A stretch of DNA of 64,000 bases. It comes from Tigriopus japonicus (Eukaryota; Arthropoda; Copepoda; Harpacticoida; Harpacticidae). The position numbers and the translations under genes are program-made. A model generated the notes under the pieces. That model was not told the DNA's origin. It ran no database searches and was given only the letters and a program-made list of their open reading frames with translations. The DNA lies in NCBI GenBank assembly GCA_010645155.1, contig CM021322.1:8305168-8369167 (forward strand), given 5' to 3'. Below, in pieces: positions 32,835 to 44,631 of this stretch (the stretch's first letter is position 1; each line of letters begins with the position of its first letter).

Positions 32835-35800
32835 ATCGAAGAGAGGTCCCGCTCGATTGTACAAGGCTTGAACAAGATCTTCACCCAGAGCTTGTTCAGC
32901 TCGCACCCAGCTTATCGGGAACTTCATTTCAAAATTGGCCGGATTGAACCTGTCCCATCTTTGTGCGACGGTTGCAATCTGGACTCATTAGAATATCCTC
33001 ACTTATTGATGGATGAGTTCGCCAAAATGGATTTCAGTGATTACTGTCTCGCCTATTTGTTCACGGACAAGAACCTCCACACCACCATGAGGTAATTAAT
33101 GCATATGATGGGGTTTGTGTCATTCACCTGCCCATCTATGAACCAAAGTACGCTTTTTGTCCAACTTTTCAGCTTTGCCAATCACAACACCGTTTGCGAG
33201 CCTTTCCGACCTACTTGTCCAAGAGGTCAAAAATCGTGCCGAATCACGGGCACCTTGTCCGAATGGCCCCATTGGCGATCCCCTAATGTGGGTGTAATCA
33301 GTTTCGCCAAGATTGGCCATCACATCAACGAGGAGTTCACTTTACTATCCGTAGCTCACGCCTTTGGTTACTCGTTTGGCGCCAAATCCGACGAACACGA
33401 GGGAAATGAGCAAGTAAAGAAAAAGACAGAATGTGCTGGAGAGAGAGGTGTTTAAGGCTTTTGATTGCGTGTAAGGTCAAACAGCCTTGAGAGATTACTT
33501 CCTTATTGGATTAATTACTATGTTGTAAACACCAGGCAAACGAGGTGTGCATTCGGCACAAAATAATAATGGGTAGAAAATGCAAAACTTGGACTCATTT
33601 TCTGATCCAATTAGTATGAAAAAAAAAATCACTTGGCGTGGGATTTGGGAATTTCCCTCAAGCGTCAAATTTTTCATTACAGCGTGTTCAGCCTCTCCTT
33701 GAAAGTAAATTGCCTACTCAAACTCACCTGGATGATGGAAGCGAGCTCATATCCGGGAAATCTGATCCGGAACTGAGATGCACCAAGCCAAATACATTCA
33801 TCATCCCCTTTCTCTTTTGTTTCTCATGTTTGATCAATTATAAGTGAAAGTGAACTCTCTCTAGCCCAAAAGATGACCTTTATGACATTAAGAACATGGA
33901 CCAATCATGGCAATGGAAGTCCTACACCAAGATGATCCCTTTTTCTTCTGTATTACCATTTCAGTGTGGCAATCAAGGGTATATAATGTCGAGATTCCCC
34001 ACCAAAGATCGATACAGCGTGTGCAGTTACCGAGCCATGGTGGCGTCGCTCAACAAAATTCTCTTTCCAACATCGAATCTGGCAACTCAAGTGAGTAGTT
34101 TCTTGTCTTTTCATATCCTTATTCTCCTTCTTCTTCTTCCATTCTCTTCTGATTTTCCTTCTTGCTCCTCTTGGTACACTATTATGGTACACAATCACAA
34201 GCAAGGTTCGATGGACTGGGAAGGCCCTCAAAATTGCCTTTTGAGAGAGACTTCATGTTTTGTCTCAAGTATCTCAAATCAAATCATTCTGGTGACAACA
34301 TGGCTTTAAACAGACAATTGTTGGGTGGATTCAACAAAAAGAATAGACTCGAAAAATCATTTGCTTTGGGTTTTGCAAGGAATTAGTTTCTACTGAAGGT
34401 GTAATGTATTTGCAAGACGCATATGGGAATTCTTTTTTGGGCCAATACTTGAGAGAGCAATCTCATTGGATCATTGCAATAATTTAAATTATGGACGAGG
34501 TTCGGCTGTGAGAGAAAAACAAGGAAAATGAACCAGACGCCCAAAATATCCAGTGTGGATCATAGTAAAAACAGAGTTGGGTCACACGGTGTTCCGAATG
34601 GCTTTTTAGGTTTGAATCAAAATACCCAAAGACATCATGGCACTTTTTTGGCTCAAAATTTAATGGGGAACAACTTTAGTTTTATTGTATTATGTAAGTT
34701 TAGGTCAGGGGAAAAAGTTATATACCTAAAAACCTATTAATTATAACATTTTTTAATCAACTATTTGACTCGTATTAAGAGACCATTTAGTTACCTCATG
34801 AATTCAAATTGAATAAAAATTCATGCAGCAACAGCTGAGTTATTTGACTTTCAATGGTCCATTTTTGACCCCAAAAAGCCGAAAAACGCTACAGTTATAT
34901 GAAAAAACAAATTCCCAAAGATTTCATATAGCTTTTCAATATCGCAAAAAAATGAAATTTTTCGAGTTTTGGAGCTCATGTCAAAATAGCTCAAAAATAT
35001 AAAAGATATCACTGAAAAGGCACTTAAAATACATTTTGCAATAAAAAATATTTTGCATTATCAAAGAAACTCAAAGTTGTGTAATATTTAGAAGTTTTGA
35101 AAAAATCGGTTAATGTTTCAAGTTTCGGTTTTAGTTCATTTTGAACATGGTCCTTCTAGAAATCGTAATTTTGAATATGAATCTGTTAGAAATATTTATT
35201 TGTAATTTTGGCAGAACACACATCATGGCGTACTCTAAATAGTTATGAAATATGCTTCCCAAAAATCTTGTTTAAGTGCATTTTAAGTGATATTTTATAT
35301 TATTCTGGACTATTTTGACATGAGCTCCAAAACTCGAAAAATTTCATTTTTTTTTGCGATATTGAAAAGCTATATGAAATCTTTGGGAATTTGTTTTTTC
35401 ATATAACTGAAGCGTTTTTCGGCCTTTTGGGGTCAAAAATGGACCATTCAAAGTCAAATAACTCAGTTGTTGCTGAATGAATTTTTATTCAATTTGAATT
35501 CATGGGGTAACTAAATAGTCTCTAAATATGAGTCAAATAGTTGATTAAAAAATGTTATAATTAATAGGTTTTTAGGTATATAACTTTTTCCCCTGACCTA
35601 AACTTACATAATACAATAAAACTAAAGTTGTTCCCCATTAAATTTTGGGTCCTAAAAGTGCCATGATGTCTTTGGGTATTTTGATTCAAACCTAAAAAGC
35701 CATTCGGAACACCGTGGTCAATTACTTGAAAATGTACTTAATTACAATTACAATTAATTCATCAAAAAATGCAATTAATTACGATTACATTCACATTATC

Positions 35801-38757
35801 CGAAAATGTCCAAAAATGTAATTGACTTCAATTACAATTACAGGTCAATTAGAACTATTCCGTCTCTTTCACCCTTTTGCCTTTTCAAAACAATAAAAAA
35901 TTAACAGATCTGCTATTTTTACGTAGCAATACACCAACTGGCAACTTATAATGCCTTAAAGGTTAATATGAAAGAGTGATTCACAAAAACCAAAAGCTTA
36001 TGAACGGGCTTAAATATTAAAAAAATATTTTACCATCAATTACAAGGCATGTTTTTTTTTTCAGAAAACACGAACTTTGTGCATATATATCAAGTGTAAC
36101 GATGTTTTAAAACTTTATTTTTGCACCTCATTTGTCTGCTCTTGGTTGTGAAAAGCCCTAAATCCTAACACAAAAATTACGGTCAAAAGCTTTGTAGTTT
36201 TAAAGTTTTTAAACATCAAAGCTTGGGTGTGTACTGTAACAAAAGCTACCTGATCGTTGCATCTCATTGACCGCAAATTGATGACAAAATAATTGTTTTG
36301 CAAGTAAAAACCGATAAATTGGTTTTTTGGTTAATTCGAGGAAGTAAGATTTTGAAAAGTAATTGGTAATTTGTAGTTGGAAATTCGTCAATTATATGGC
36401 CAAAAATGTCATTTATTACAATTACAATTACTTGGGCCAAAAATGTAATTAATTACAATTTCATATAATTCTAATTGTATTTGCAATTACAATTACTCCC
36501 CATCCCTGGTAAAAACCCTTAAGAAACCATTCAAAAATGGAAAAGGGTCATGTCAAGCATGTTCTATGTATTTTCAAAACGTAGCCACAATCGCAGTTTG
36601 TCCTCGCAGTCAATCGTGCGTTATCTAAGGTTAACAATTTTAGAGGCATTCGCTAATAGCTGGGACGTTTTGAAAATGTGCCTGTGACGATGGACTGGCA
36701 TTATTTTGCAGAATTTCTAACCAGCGCACTGTATAATTCAATTTTGTTGCACGCATTTATGAAGTCCGAGTGAGAAGGTCCTATTAAAAAGTTCACACGA
36801 TAAATAAGTCCACGTTGCAACATGTTTTGAATAGGTCACAAAAATAGAAGTAACAGTATCGCAAATGGGATTGAACTGATTATCCAGTGAGTGGATTCCT
36901 TTGAATTGTGCTAATTTTTGACTGAGACCTACTCCCGGGTGACGCTTATATTGCCGCAGGGCTCGGATAAAGTTGCTGGTTTGCCGTGGAAGAGAAATCC
37001 CGGACGTTTCAAGGAGTAAGGTCACCCACAAACCAGCTCCAGACTTCTCAGTTCTAGCTAATCAGGCAGACGACGGTGACAGTTGTTTGATCCGTGACCT
37101 CTACAGTAGATGACGCAGGCTGTATTTTCTCGATTGACTCTGAGAATCAAACTTCAAAAAGGATATTTGCGTTACAAACAAGGTGCCGCTCTCTATGACG
37201 TTCCTTATGAAACCATCATTTTTAACAATGTTGTCAGGTAATCCCTCATAGAGGGTGGTTTTGACTAGAGCACTATAATAAAAGAGTACAGTCATAAAGT
37301 GCGCCATCTAGTGGATTTCATGCGGCAACAGCCCGCCGTTCCCATGATACTCACATTTTTGAAGATTGCGACGATCATTCATCAGTTTTGGACAAACTAA
37401 AGTGCCTAAAATGTTGATGGCCGAACTCCAAACGATACCTTAGTGTTTTTCTGATGAATTTTGACATATATCATGCTTAAATCACCTTTATAATAGTCAG
37501 ATTTCCATGCCATTTTGAGAGGGATTTCACTAATAATTTCAACCAAAAACCACCACAGGTCCATTAACAATACTCAGTCAACATTTGAGGCACTTTAGTT
37601 TGTCCATAACTGATGAATGACCATTGCAATCTTCAAAAATATGTGTATCATGGGAACGGCGAGCTGTTGCCGCATGAAATCCACTAGATGGCGCACTTTA
37701 TGACTGTACTCTTTTATTATAGTGCTCTAGTTTTGACGACGTCAAAATTGAGATATCGCTATTTTATTTATCTATGGGTCACCTGACGATCACGCCTGTC
37801 AATCATCAGCTGACTTTTACGTTGTGAAACGTCAGGGGTTTCAGTTCCACGGTAAACAGTAAACTTATCCGAGCCCAACAACCAACCTTGTGTTTATGCC
37901 CCGAATCAAAATGAAACCGAGAGTTGACGGGCGTCGTAAAAAGTGAAAATCGGAAAAAAATCCATTCCAGTGCTAAAAAACTTTGCGATAACAGTTGTTA
38001 CAAATTCCAGCTTTTGAGACTTATATTATTTAGGTACGAGATGACATGATATTTTGGACCAAAACTTTCGTAGGATTGCTCAGAACTGAAAGCTGGTTCT
38101 TCGCTTCTACTCTAAACCCCTATCTTTGGACTGACACGCTCTGCGTTATTTCATTAAAAGGTCATTTTACCAACGGGAGACAATCAACTTCGTTTCTCAA
38201 AGAGCTAATTGAGGAAAATGTAAGGATCACGTTATGAAAAATTACGTGCATGCGAGGTTATGCATTGATAAGGCCCATGTTTTTCTTCCTTAGTCGGTAT
38301 TTTTTGCTTGCTCTACGACAAAACCAAGTACACTCAAAATCCTATTTTGAGTCACGCCTTTCATTGGGTCTTTTTCGCTTTTCCCGCTCCTCCTCCTTAA
38401 CACACAAAAACGCCTACGCAGCATTTTTTACTGTTTTTACGGTCGAACCACAAGGCAGCAGTTTTACCGCGTTTCCAAGATGAGTTTACAATTAGGTCCA
38501 AGGGGAGGTTCCATATCTCACCATGTCTTTTCTCATCCCTTCTTTTTGGTTCTCTTTCTCTGACTAACGCCCCACAAACATACAGAGACGGAATTGCTTC
38601 GAAGAATCAGACCCAGCCTTGAGTCCAGCCTTTTGCGGAAATGGTCTCCTTGAGCCGGGCGAAGAGTGCGATTGTGGATGGAACGACGAGGGATGCCCTG
38701 ATCTTGGCAAGTCCCATTGCTGCTATCCTCCGGTTATAAAATCTCGAGATAAAAAAG
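32835..38757 (+). CDS. ADAM10-like metalloprotease/disintegrin, inactive site (partial)
   Basis: Exons: 32835-33091, 33173-33413, 33965-34090 and 38586-38757, all with AG/GT borders. An exon between 33413 and 33965 (perhaps from 33676) is likely but its end is unclear. Exons one and two join in frame: FSDYCLAYLFTDKNLH, then NVGVISFAKIGHHINEEFTL, as in the ADAM10/Kuzbanian catalytic domain. The zinc motif HEXXHXXGXXH reads HAFGYSFGAKS (33357-33389), so the catalytic Glu is Ala and the second and third His are Tyr and Ser. Exon 33965 gives CGNQGYIMSRF and FPTSNLATQ. Exon 38586 gives RRNCFEESDPALSP and FCGNGLLEPGEECDCGW, the start of the disintegrin domain. Family members are membrane-bound sheddases; this one should bind but not cleave, if made. 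Signal peptide, propeptide and membrane segment were not found. Confidence 0.7.
34585..35716. mobile_element. 1.13-kb near-palindrome in the ADAM-like intron
   Basis: Arms of about 455 bp (34585-35040 and 35262-35716) are inverted copies, near 95% identical where compared. Both start CACGGTGTTCCGAATGGC. The 220-bp centre contains GAACATGGTCCTTCTAGAA and matches the copy at 3690-4335. No coding capacity. In pre-mRNA this would form a very long hairpin. Confidence 0.75.
35717..36507. mobile_element. AATTAC-rich hAT-like element, one end visible
   Basis: Both sides are filled with AATTACAATTAC words. The right end, reversed, is CAGGGATGGGGAGTAATTG, a typical hAT terminus. The left end abuts the 1.13-kb palindrome at 35716 and has no matching CAGGGATGG, so it looks truncated. 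The middle (about 35830-36380) has no clear coding signal. Confidence 0.5.
37266..37729. mobile_element. 464-bp hAT-like element (TAGAGC family)
   Basis: Starts TAGAGCACTATAATAAAAG and ends in the inverted copy TTATTATAGTGCTCTA. Long arms of about 145 bp contain GCGCCATCTAGTGGATTT. Perfect 8-bp duplications GTTTTGAC flank it (37258-37265, 37730-37737), matching the nTnnnnAn hAT pattern. It lies in the large intron of the ADAM-like gene. Confidence 0.85.
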
Positions 38758-39429
38758 GTAAAAACCTTGCTTACTATACTACTCCAAGGGTTTGACCGTA
38801 GGAGTGAAACTGTAGACTGCCTGTCCAACCGAATCTGAGTGTAGATAAGATAGAAAGCCTCTGGACAAGTCCAATCAAGTTTTTTGTGAATTTCCCCCCA
38901 CCCGATGCACTTTCAAGGTGCATTGATCAATTTATAACCCATTTCTCGCTCTGCCACTATAATTTAATGATGGTGACCGTGTAGTCAAGTCTGATTGCAC
39001 TTGGAGGGGACGATTTTCACATTTGTTGGGATGTAATCTGACGCCTGTAACGCATCCGGAATCATTATTAACAGGAACAGGAATTGATCGTGAGAGCAAG
39101 TTGCCAATGCAAACCCATTTCTCAACTGTTGGTAGTGGTGCATGTCGGATGATCCTCATCCCCCAGCATCATTTGAGCCCTTCCTTATGGGATGCACTTT
39201 CATTGGGTCGCCAGTCCTTGAAAGGCTGCCCATTCGATGGGACTACGGAAAGTCCTCTTGTCCCCACCATGACAGTGTCGAACGTACGTACTACTCGTGT
39301 ACGTAAAGGAGTACCCACTCTTGAAGTGAGAGAGTGGGGAAGGAAGGCGGTAAATCCCAACAGCGTGCAATCACCCAAAAACTGTGCATTTCCGTAGTAA
39401 ACCCGAATAATACGACGACCATGTTAGGA
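38758..39429. other. Intron or spacer after the disintegrin exon
   Basis: The donor GTAAAA at 38758 shows that the gene continues. A plus frame at 39023-39397 is open but shows none of the dense Cys spacing expected for the rest of a disintegrin domain, so no exon is called. Confidence 0.35.
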
Positions 39430-39680
39430 ATGGGAAGGATTTTGACACATTCCAATTTGTTCCGGAAGACGATGGAGAAGATAAGTTCTTCTGGCATAGA
39501 GGTTTCCTAGCAGAGAACATCGACTTGCACAAGTCATGTCCGATTCGGTGCCGAATACAAATCTGCTCGATGAGATATGGGAACGAATCGTCAGCTGAAG
39601 CTCCGTTTTATGCGCTCTCCAAGGCCATGAAAGCCTCGGAAGTGAGGTACTTGCACACAATGAACAGAGCCAAGTGACAA
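39430..39680 (+). other. Possible exon, Cys-containing
   Basis: The plus frame reads DFDTFQFVPEDDGEDKFFW and then HKSCPIRCRIQICSMRYGN before a stop near 39677. The clustered Cys would fit a Cys-rich module after a disintegrin domain, but there is no clear match to ADAM10. No acceptor or donor is decisive. Confidence 0.25.
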
Positions 39681-39874
39681 AACTCTTTGATAGACTTCCG
39701 TCCAGAGTTGGCCTATACATTTCACTAGCTTCGGAAATTTATTGAACGTTGTTCCTCATCATGAAAAGGGATCATTCTTGGTGATCCCGGTGACAACAGT
39801 TACTACTCAGAAACGTTTTCCGCCCAATGGCTTTCTATACTTTTTACTCGATTGCTCGAGCTCGACTCCTTTAG

Positions 39875-40294
39875 CTCATGTGCAAATGCTATGACCGATC
39901 TCACGGTGGTTCCGTTTTCTCTTCCTTGGACTCATTTGATATCCAAAGAAGCCCTTTATCAATTTCAGAAAACCCCGGAGCCTCTGCGTGTCATTTACGA
40001 CCGCATTGCCAGACTTTGGCGCCCAACGCGAGCTCAGTGTCGACAATTCGGCCTAGCCATCTGGCCATAAATCAGTTGGATCCAAGTGCATCCCTGGACA
40101 ATGGTCAAGAGCAACTAGCTGCCTCGAAACAAGCAACAACGACGACAGCAAAAATAGCAGCCCACACATCCGGAAGCCCCATCTTGAATCAAATCTTGGA
40201 CAGGTTGACAAAAGTGGAGGAAAAACAAATTGGTCTCCAGAAGAAATTTGAGGACCTCCAAGCAACTCTCCACACCCAAGTCAGTCACGACTAG
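39875..40294 (+). CDS. Possible terminal exon with coiled-coil end
   Basis: After a CTTTAG acceptor near 39873 the frame reads LMCKCYDRSHGGSVFSSLD and PSASLDNGQEQLAASKQ, and ends LNQILDRLTKVEEKQIGLQ plus KKFEDLQATLHTQVSHD before TAG at 40292-40294. The last 35 residues have heptad-like hydrophobic spacing (ILDRL, VEEKQI, LQKKF, LQATL), suggesting a coiled coil. It could be the last exon of the ADAM-like gene (a cytoplasmic tail) or of another gene. The competing frame at 39852-40070 is shorter. Confidence 0.35.
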   Translation, partial: LMCKCYDRSHGGSVFSSLDSFDIQRSPLSISENPGASACHLRPHCQTLAPNASSVSTIRPSHLAINQLDPSASLDNGQEQLAASKQATTTTAKIAAHTSGSPILNQILDRLTKVEEKQIGLQKKFEDLQATLHTQVSHD

Positions 40295-42799
40295 GCTTCT
40301 TTTTTTGTGGGCGACGTTGCCTGGCATTCTCCAATCAACTTCTTTTTGGACAAGTCTCTCTTCACTGAACTGAAGTGCCATTCGCTACGTATATGTTTTT
40401 TCTACTAAGAAAACAAGCTCTTCTTCAAAGGAATTTGGGCCTTTCATTTCTCATTGGTCTTTTCCTCGCAAGCAGACGCAGGAACTGAAGTAACTAGTTG
40501 TGTGGGATTCTGCTCTGGGACCCTTAATTAGATCAAAAAAACGCCAATCGAGATCAAACGTGATGGCGCTTTTTCCTCTGAGAGAGCTTTTTTTCTGCCC
40601 TAATCCAAAGTTTAAATCTGTTTGTCCGAGACCCCCATCCCATCTCTTTGGCAATGTGAATTGAGGTGGGCTGGGTTGTGTCTGATCTATTTCCAACAAC
40701 GCAAAGTCAGTGAGTGGCTGGTCTTATCTTTAGGCTCGAGTGGATTCAAACCAGGGTTGCTATGTTACCATTGCCACTGGCCTTGACGGAAAAAGTGCTC
40801 GTTCTTGCCAATCTAATGTAGTGGATTTAAAGAGGTGTCAAAGCCGGTCGGCTCTCGCAAGTGCATCTACGTAGGCCCCAAATTTAGAGTCCGTGCCTTG
40901 AGCTGCATGCAAATCTGTTTTATCCCTCCATTTGTATTTCAAAGGAAGAGGCTTCCAAGGTAAAACAAGATTTCATTTTCCCTCTCTCCCGACTAGGGGA
41001 TCAAATTGCTCGACATTTTTTTTTGCAAACAACAGGTAACCGTCTGTGTCTTTGGCAGGTGGCTTGCTCACTCGGCCATTTCCATCAAATTGTCTGAGAT
41101 TTTCTGTCCTTGAGTCAAACTTCACAAAAAAGGGCCTACGTGTATGGGGAAGATGAGAGGCCTGGGGCCTTGCTTAAGGTCGCAGAGGTGGAGTGTGGTC
41201 TTCTAAAGATCAATAACCGTGGAAAAGGAGTCTCCTCTAACTTAATTTATTGTACAGCATTGGAACCAGGTCAGCTTGGTGTTTTCAACAATGGACAATG
41301 TTTCCTCGAAAAAGGATATGCTACCAAAGGTTCCAATATTTTTGAAGTGAAAGTAAGAAAAGTAAAAGAAAAAGACTGAAAGTGATTTGTAGCAGCTATT
41401 AGGCGCTGGAGCAATATTTTCACTGCTCCTTGCACACGTTTATCTACATTGGTTGATTGGGAGAGAATACGAGCAGGAAGTGTTCATACTTAATGGGAAA
41501 GTGTGAAAGTTGTCTATTGTAGGACGCCAAGGGTTCATTTTCCAGTTTATCTCTTTAGTGTGGGCCAGTTCCATCCACTTCCAAGATTTCGTTCGGGACA
41601 GAGCGTTGGCAAGAAATGGCTGAAATGACTTGGCTGATCCTTAACTCATTCCTAGACCCATAGAAACTTCAACAATGAGCGAAGATAGCTCAAGGTGAAA
41701 TGATGAAGAAGGACAAAAAGGGGAAACGATTCACAACATTGAATATGGTCGCTATACTAATCAGTAGAGCTTGGGAATAAATGTTCAAATTTTTGCGGAA
41801 ATCAAATTTTTTTATTTGTTCAAAAACGATAAAATTTATTTCCAGACAGTGGAAAAGGTTCATGAAACGTGAAAATATGTTTTTGTTCTTTTGGTATAAT
41901 TTGGCCAAAATATGTCAAAACATTTTAACGTACTTTTTCAGTTTTTACGAACCACTGGTGGTACTGAATAAGTTATCAATAGTGTGAAAAATTAACGAAG
42001 CGCAAAGAGTAAATTTTACATTTCAAAATGTGCAAGACTAGTATTTATCCAGCGAATAGAAGCAGATTTTTTCCTCCTCGTTTTACACAAAGCTTTTTAG
42101 ATGGGATCAAATGAATCTCCTCATTCTTCATACGTCAAGGTTTTACTTTCATTTTTTTCGGTCTCGGTTTTTGAGTCGAAAACTTTGGACCCACAATTCC
42201 AGCTCGATTTTTTAACAATATCATTTCTGAATAAACATTAAAAGGTTTTTTTTTCTTTGGACTAAGTGAAAATTTGGTAAAGGTACGTAATTTAAAGAAT
42301 TTTTGCAGACCTAAAAAGTCCAAAAAGTGTTTATGAGTCAAGAACGTGTGGAAAACGCTCCATTCTTGCCTTACAAAGTAGAGCTAACACTTGTTAGACT
42401 GGCGAGTGGTCAACTTTGAATTACGAATTGAAAATGATTATCACCGAAATTCCTTAAAAAATACGCAATACCTCTTTCCTATAGAACATGTCATAATGGT
42501 TCTCGAGATTGTTTCATGTAATCTTTTTGGAAAATGTCTTTCACCTCTTGAGGCCACATTTTGCCACAGGCGAAGGAAAAGAGCAGGACAAAAAAACCGC
42601 CCACGCAACGAACGTGGGGAATATGGCACTCGGTACATATTCGTCAATCGATTTGGATGCGGATGTGTGCGAGGACTTCCGGATTTTCAAATGGAAATGG
42701 GAAGAAGTGATCTCTCTAATGGGGAACTTATGGCGCCGCGTTATGATTTTTAAGAATTTATAATCGACCTCATCCTCAGCTATGCAATGATCAGGACTT
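40295..42799. other. No convincing gene
   Basis: Contains the open frame at 41110-41379 (separate entry) and overlapping frames on both strands at 42391-42822, none with a recognised motif. Otherwise AT-rich. Confidence 0.35.
41110..41379 (+). other. Orphan 89-codon frame without ATG
   Basis: Reads KVAEVECGLLKINNRGKG and EPGQLGVFNNGQCFLEKGY with a Lys-rich end. Amino-acid use looks protein-like but there is no ATG, a stop lies at 41095-41097, and only weak splice acceptors are nearby. It may be an exon or a decayed gene piece. Confidence 0.25.
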
Positions 42800-43060
42800 C
42801 CACCACCACTTTCATCTATCAAATTTTAACTGTATTTTCCCTCAATCATCTTTTCATTTTGTGCACATTCGTTGATTTTTTTAAGTCCCAATCCAACTTT
42901 GATATCAGTCATTGTCAAATATTTTCAGCTCAACTATTTTCTTTTATCCTATTTTCAGTATATGTTTTAGTCCTAATTGTGATGTTCTAACCTTAATTCC
43001 ACCCTCAATTTTAGTTGTGAGTATGATTCTAAGTCGCAATAAACATTATAATAAATATCT
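42800..43060 (+). mobile_element. LINE-type 3' tail
   Basis: A T- and C-rich stretch ends with AAGTCGCAATAAACATTAT and AATAAATAT, the same tail as the SINE at 28052-28290 and similar to 11980-12165. Confidence 0.45.
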
Positions 43061-43444
43061 ATGGAACATATAATCTGAGAAAGGGATGATGGTTGGAGAA
43101 ACAATATAAAAATATGTCAATGGATACAGGTAAAAAATGGCATTGCCCTGGACTCTTTAAAGCCGTGTAATAGACCCACTAGTACAGTAATAATGGAATT
43201 GGGATCAACCACAGATAACACTCATTGGCCACGGATTAGAAGTGCAAGGCTGTTAATTAATACTCAAGGTGGCTTTCATGAAGAACGCTTTCAACAGTTT
43301 TAATCTGAAATTCCAACTTTGAAATCGCTCCTGACTTTTGTGCATGCATAGTAGTAAACTAGACCAAAGGCGCTTTTGGCAAAATTTCGGTTTTGGTTCA
43401 ACCTACCGAAACTGAAAGCTGAGAAGTACTAAAGAGAATGAAGG

Positions 43445-43515
43445 TAAGCAGTCATAGCACAGGGGTTGAACATTCGCCAATATTCCGGGTTTCGTTGGTT
43501 CGGATCCCAGGTTTA
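43445..43515 (+). mobile_element. tRNA-like head of a degenerate SINE
   Basis: TAGCACAGGGGTTGAA resembles box A and GGTTCGGATCCC resembles box B, about 40 bases later. The two boxes have tRNA-like spacing, but no full cloverleaf could be drawn. Confidence 0.4.
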
Positions 43516-43536
43516 ACGAGCCCTATTGTGAGGCAA

Positions 43537-43992
43537 GAAGCACTGGAAACTGGAGTGGAAGCCTAAGGGTGAGAATTATGATTTCCAGAAGGATTATTTC
43601 AATTGCGTTCTTCTCCAAACAAGACCTGGCTAGTATTCAGTAGACTACGTGTTTCAATTTTCAGCTCAATCGAATGGCGGAGTGAAAAGTTGTGCCTTCT
43701 CAAACTTATGTTCTGAAGAGAGCATAGAATGAATGAGTTCGCCCTTTTGTGGTAAAACGTTTACTAGAAAAGGGCTAATTCACTTATTCTCGGTAGAATT
43801 TCGACTGAACATTGGGAGAGCATAACTTTTGACTCCGACTTTCGATTGAGCTGAAATTTGAAATGCGTATTCTTATCAACATTGGCAAGGTCTCTCTTGC
43901 AGAAGAACGTCATTGAACTGTTCCTACTGGAAATCATGATTCCTCTCGTTAGCCTCCCAGTCCAGTGAAATTCAGTGATTCTTGTGTGAGGT
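43537..43992. repeat. Inverted repeat with arms of about 200 bp
   Basis: Left arm words ATGATTTCCAGAAGGA, TTCAGCTCAATCGAATGGCG and TGCCTTCTC recur inverted in the right arm as ATGATTTCCAGTAGGA, TTCAGCTCAATCGAAAGTCG and TGCTCTCCC. Identity is roughly 70-75% by eye. The centre lies near 43755. Confidence 0.55.
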
Positions 43993-44600
43993 AATAATTA
44001 ATGGTTGTAGGAGCAGCAATATCCCCAAGGAGCCTACAACCTTTATCTGATTGCAGATTGTGAAGCTGCGCGCAGCGCATGCGCTCTGACATCGGAAAAA
44101 AACATACTATAAAGATTGCAATTTTGGAAGAATAGTAAATATTACTCAGAGCAAAACCAATCTAACAATATTCTTTTACATCCTTTTCAAATTCTTTATT
44201 TAGTCTACATTTTCCCGTGGCCAAAGGATGTTTAGTATAAATTATGAATGAAAATTCGTTTGGAGTCCGTTGCTTTCGGTTTCGGTTAAGAGCCCTTTTG
44301 GTTCCGTACAACAGGGATCAGTACGCAATTATCGTTAAAATCATTTTCAATACCTGTAATAAATGGAAAAATATGCGGAGTATGAGCCCCTTCCTAAAAG
44401 AATAAAAACGGGTTGAATGACCATGTTTGACTCAAGGTTAGTTGTCTTTATGAAAGAAGGCAGAATATGTAATACGGCAAGTCTGGACTTTGAGTAGTAT
44501 TGCATGTAAGCTCCGAGGAACTTCGGAGTTGAAGACTGGCGGTTTTCCGGAGGATTAACTCTTCGTCAGTGAACCAGAAACCAACGGCTACGACGACGAA

Positions 44601-44627
44601 GATGATGATGATGATGATGATGATGAT
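44601..44627 (+). repeat. (GAT)9 microsatellite
   Basis: Nine perfect GAT units preceded by imperfect GAC/GAA units. No coding context. Confidence 0.9.
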
Positions 44628-44631
44628 ATAA

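Larger units (their letters stand above)
43360..44305. mobile_element. Diverged member of the GACCGAAAG element family
   Basis: The left part AGACCAAAGGCGCTTTTGGC with AAAATTTCGGTTTTGG matches the left end of the element at 61529. The right part GGTTTCGGTTAAGAGCCC with TTTTGGTTCC matches its inverted end and that at 48430-48455. A tRNA-like head and a large inverted repeat lie inside. No clear target duplication was found. Confidence 0.4.

Noticed and set aside
33840..33964. Exon reading KDDLYDIKNMDQSWQWK before the 33965 exon
   Set aside because: It would need either a 22-nt intron upstream or read-through of a good acceptor at 33964, and it has no counterpart in ADAM10.
39023..39397. 124-codon plus frame as the Cys-rich ADAM exon
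   Set aside because: It has only a few Cys with the wrong spacing and lacks conserved ADAM10 blocks.
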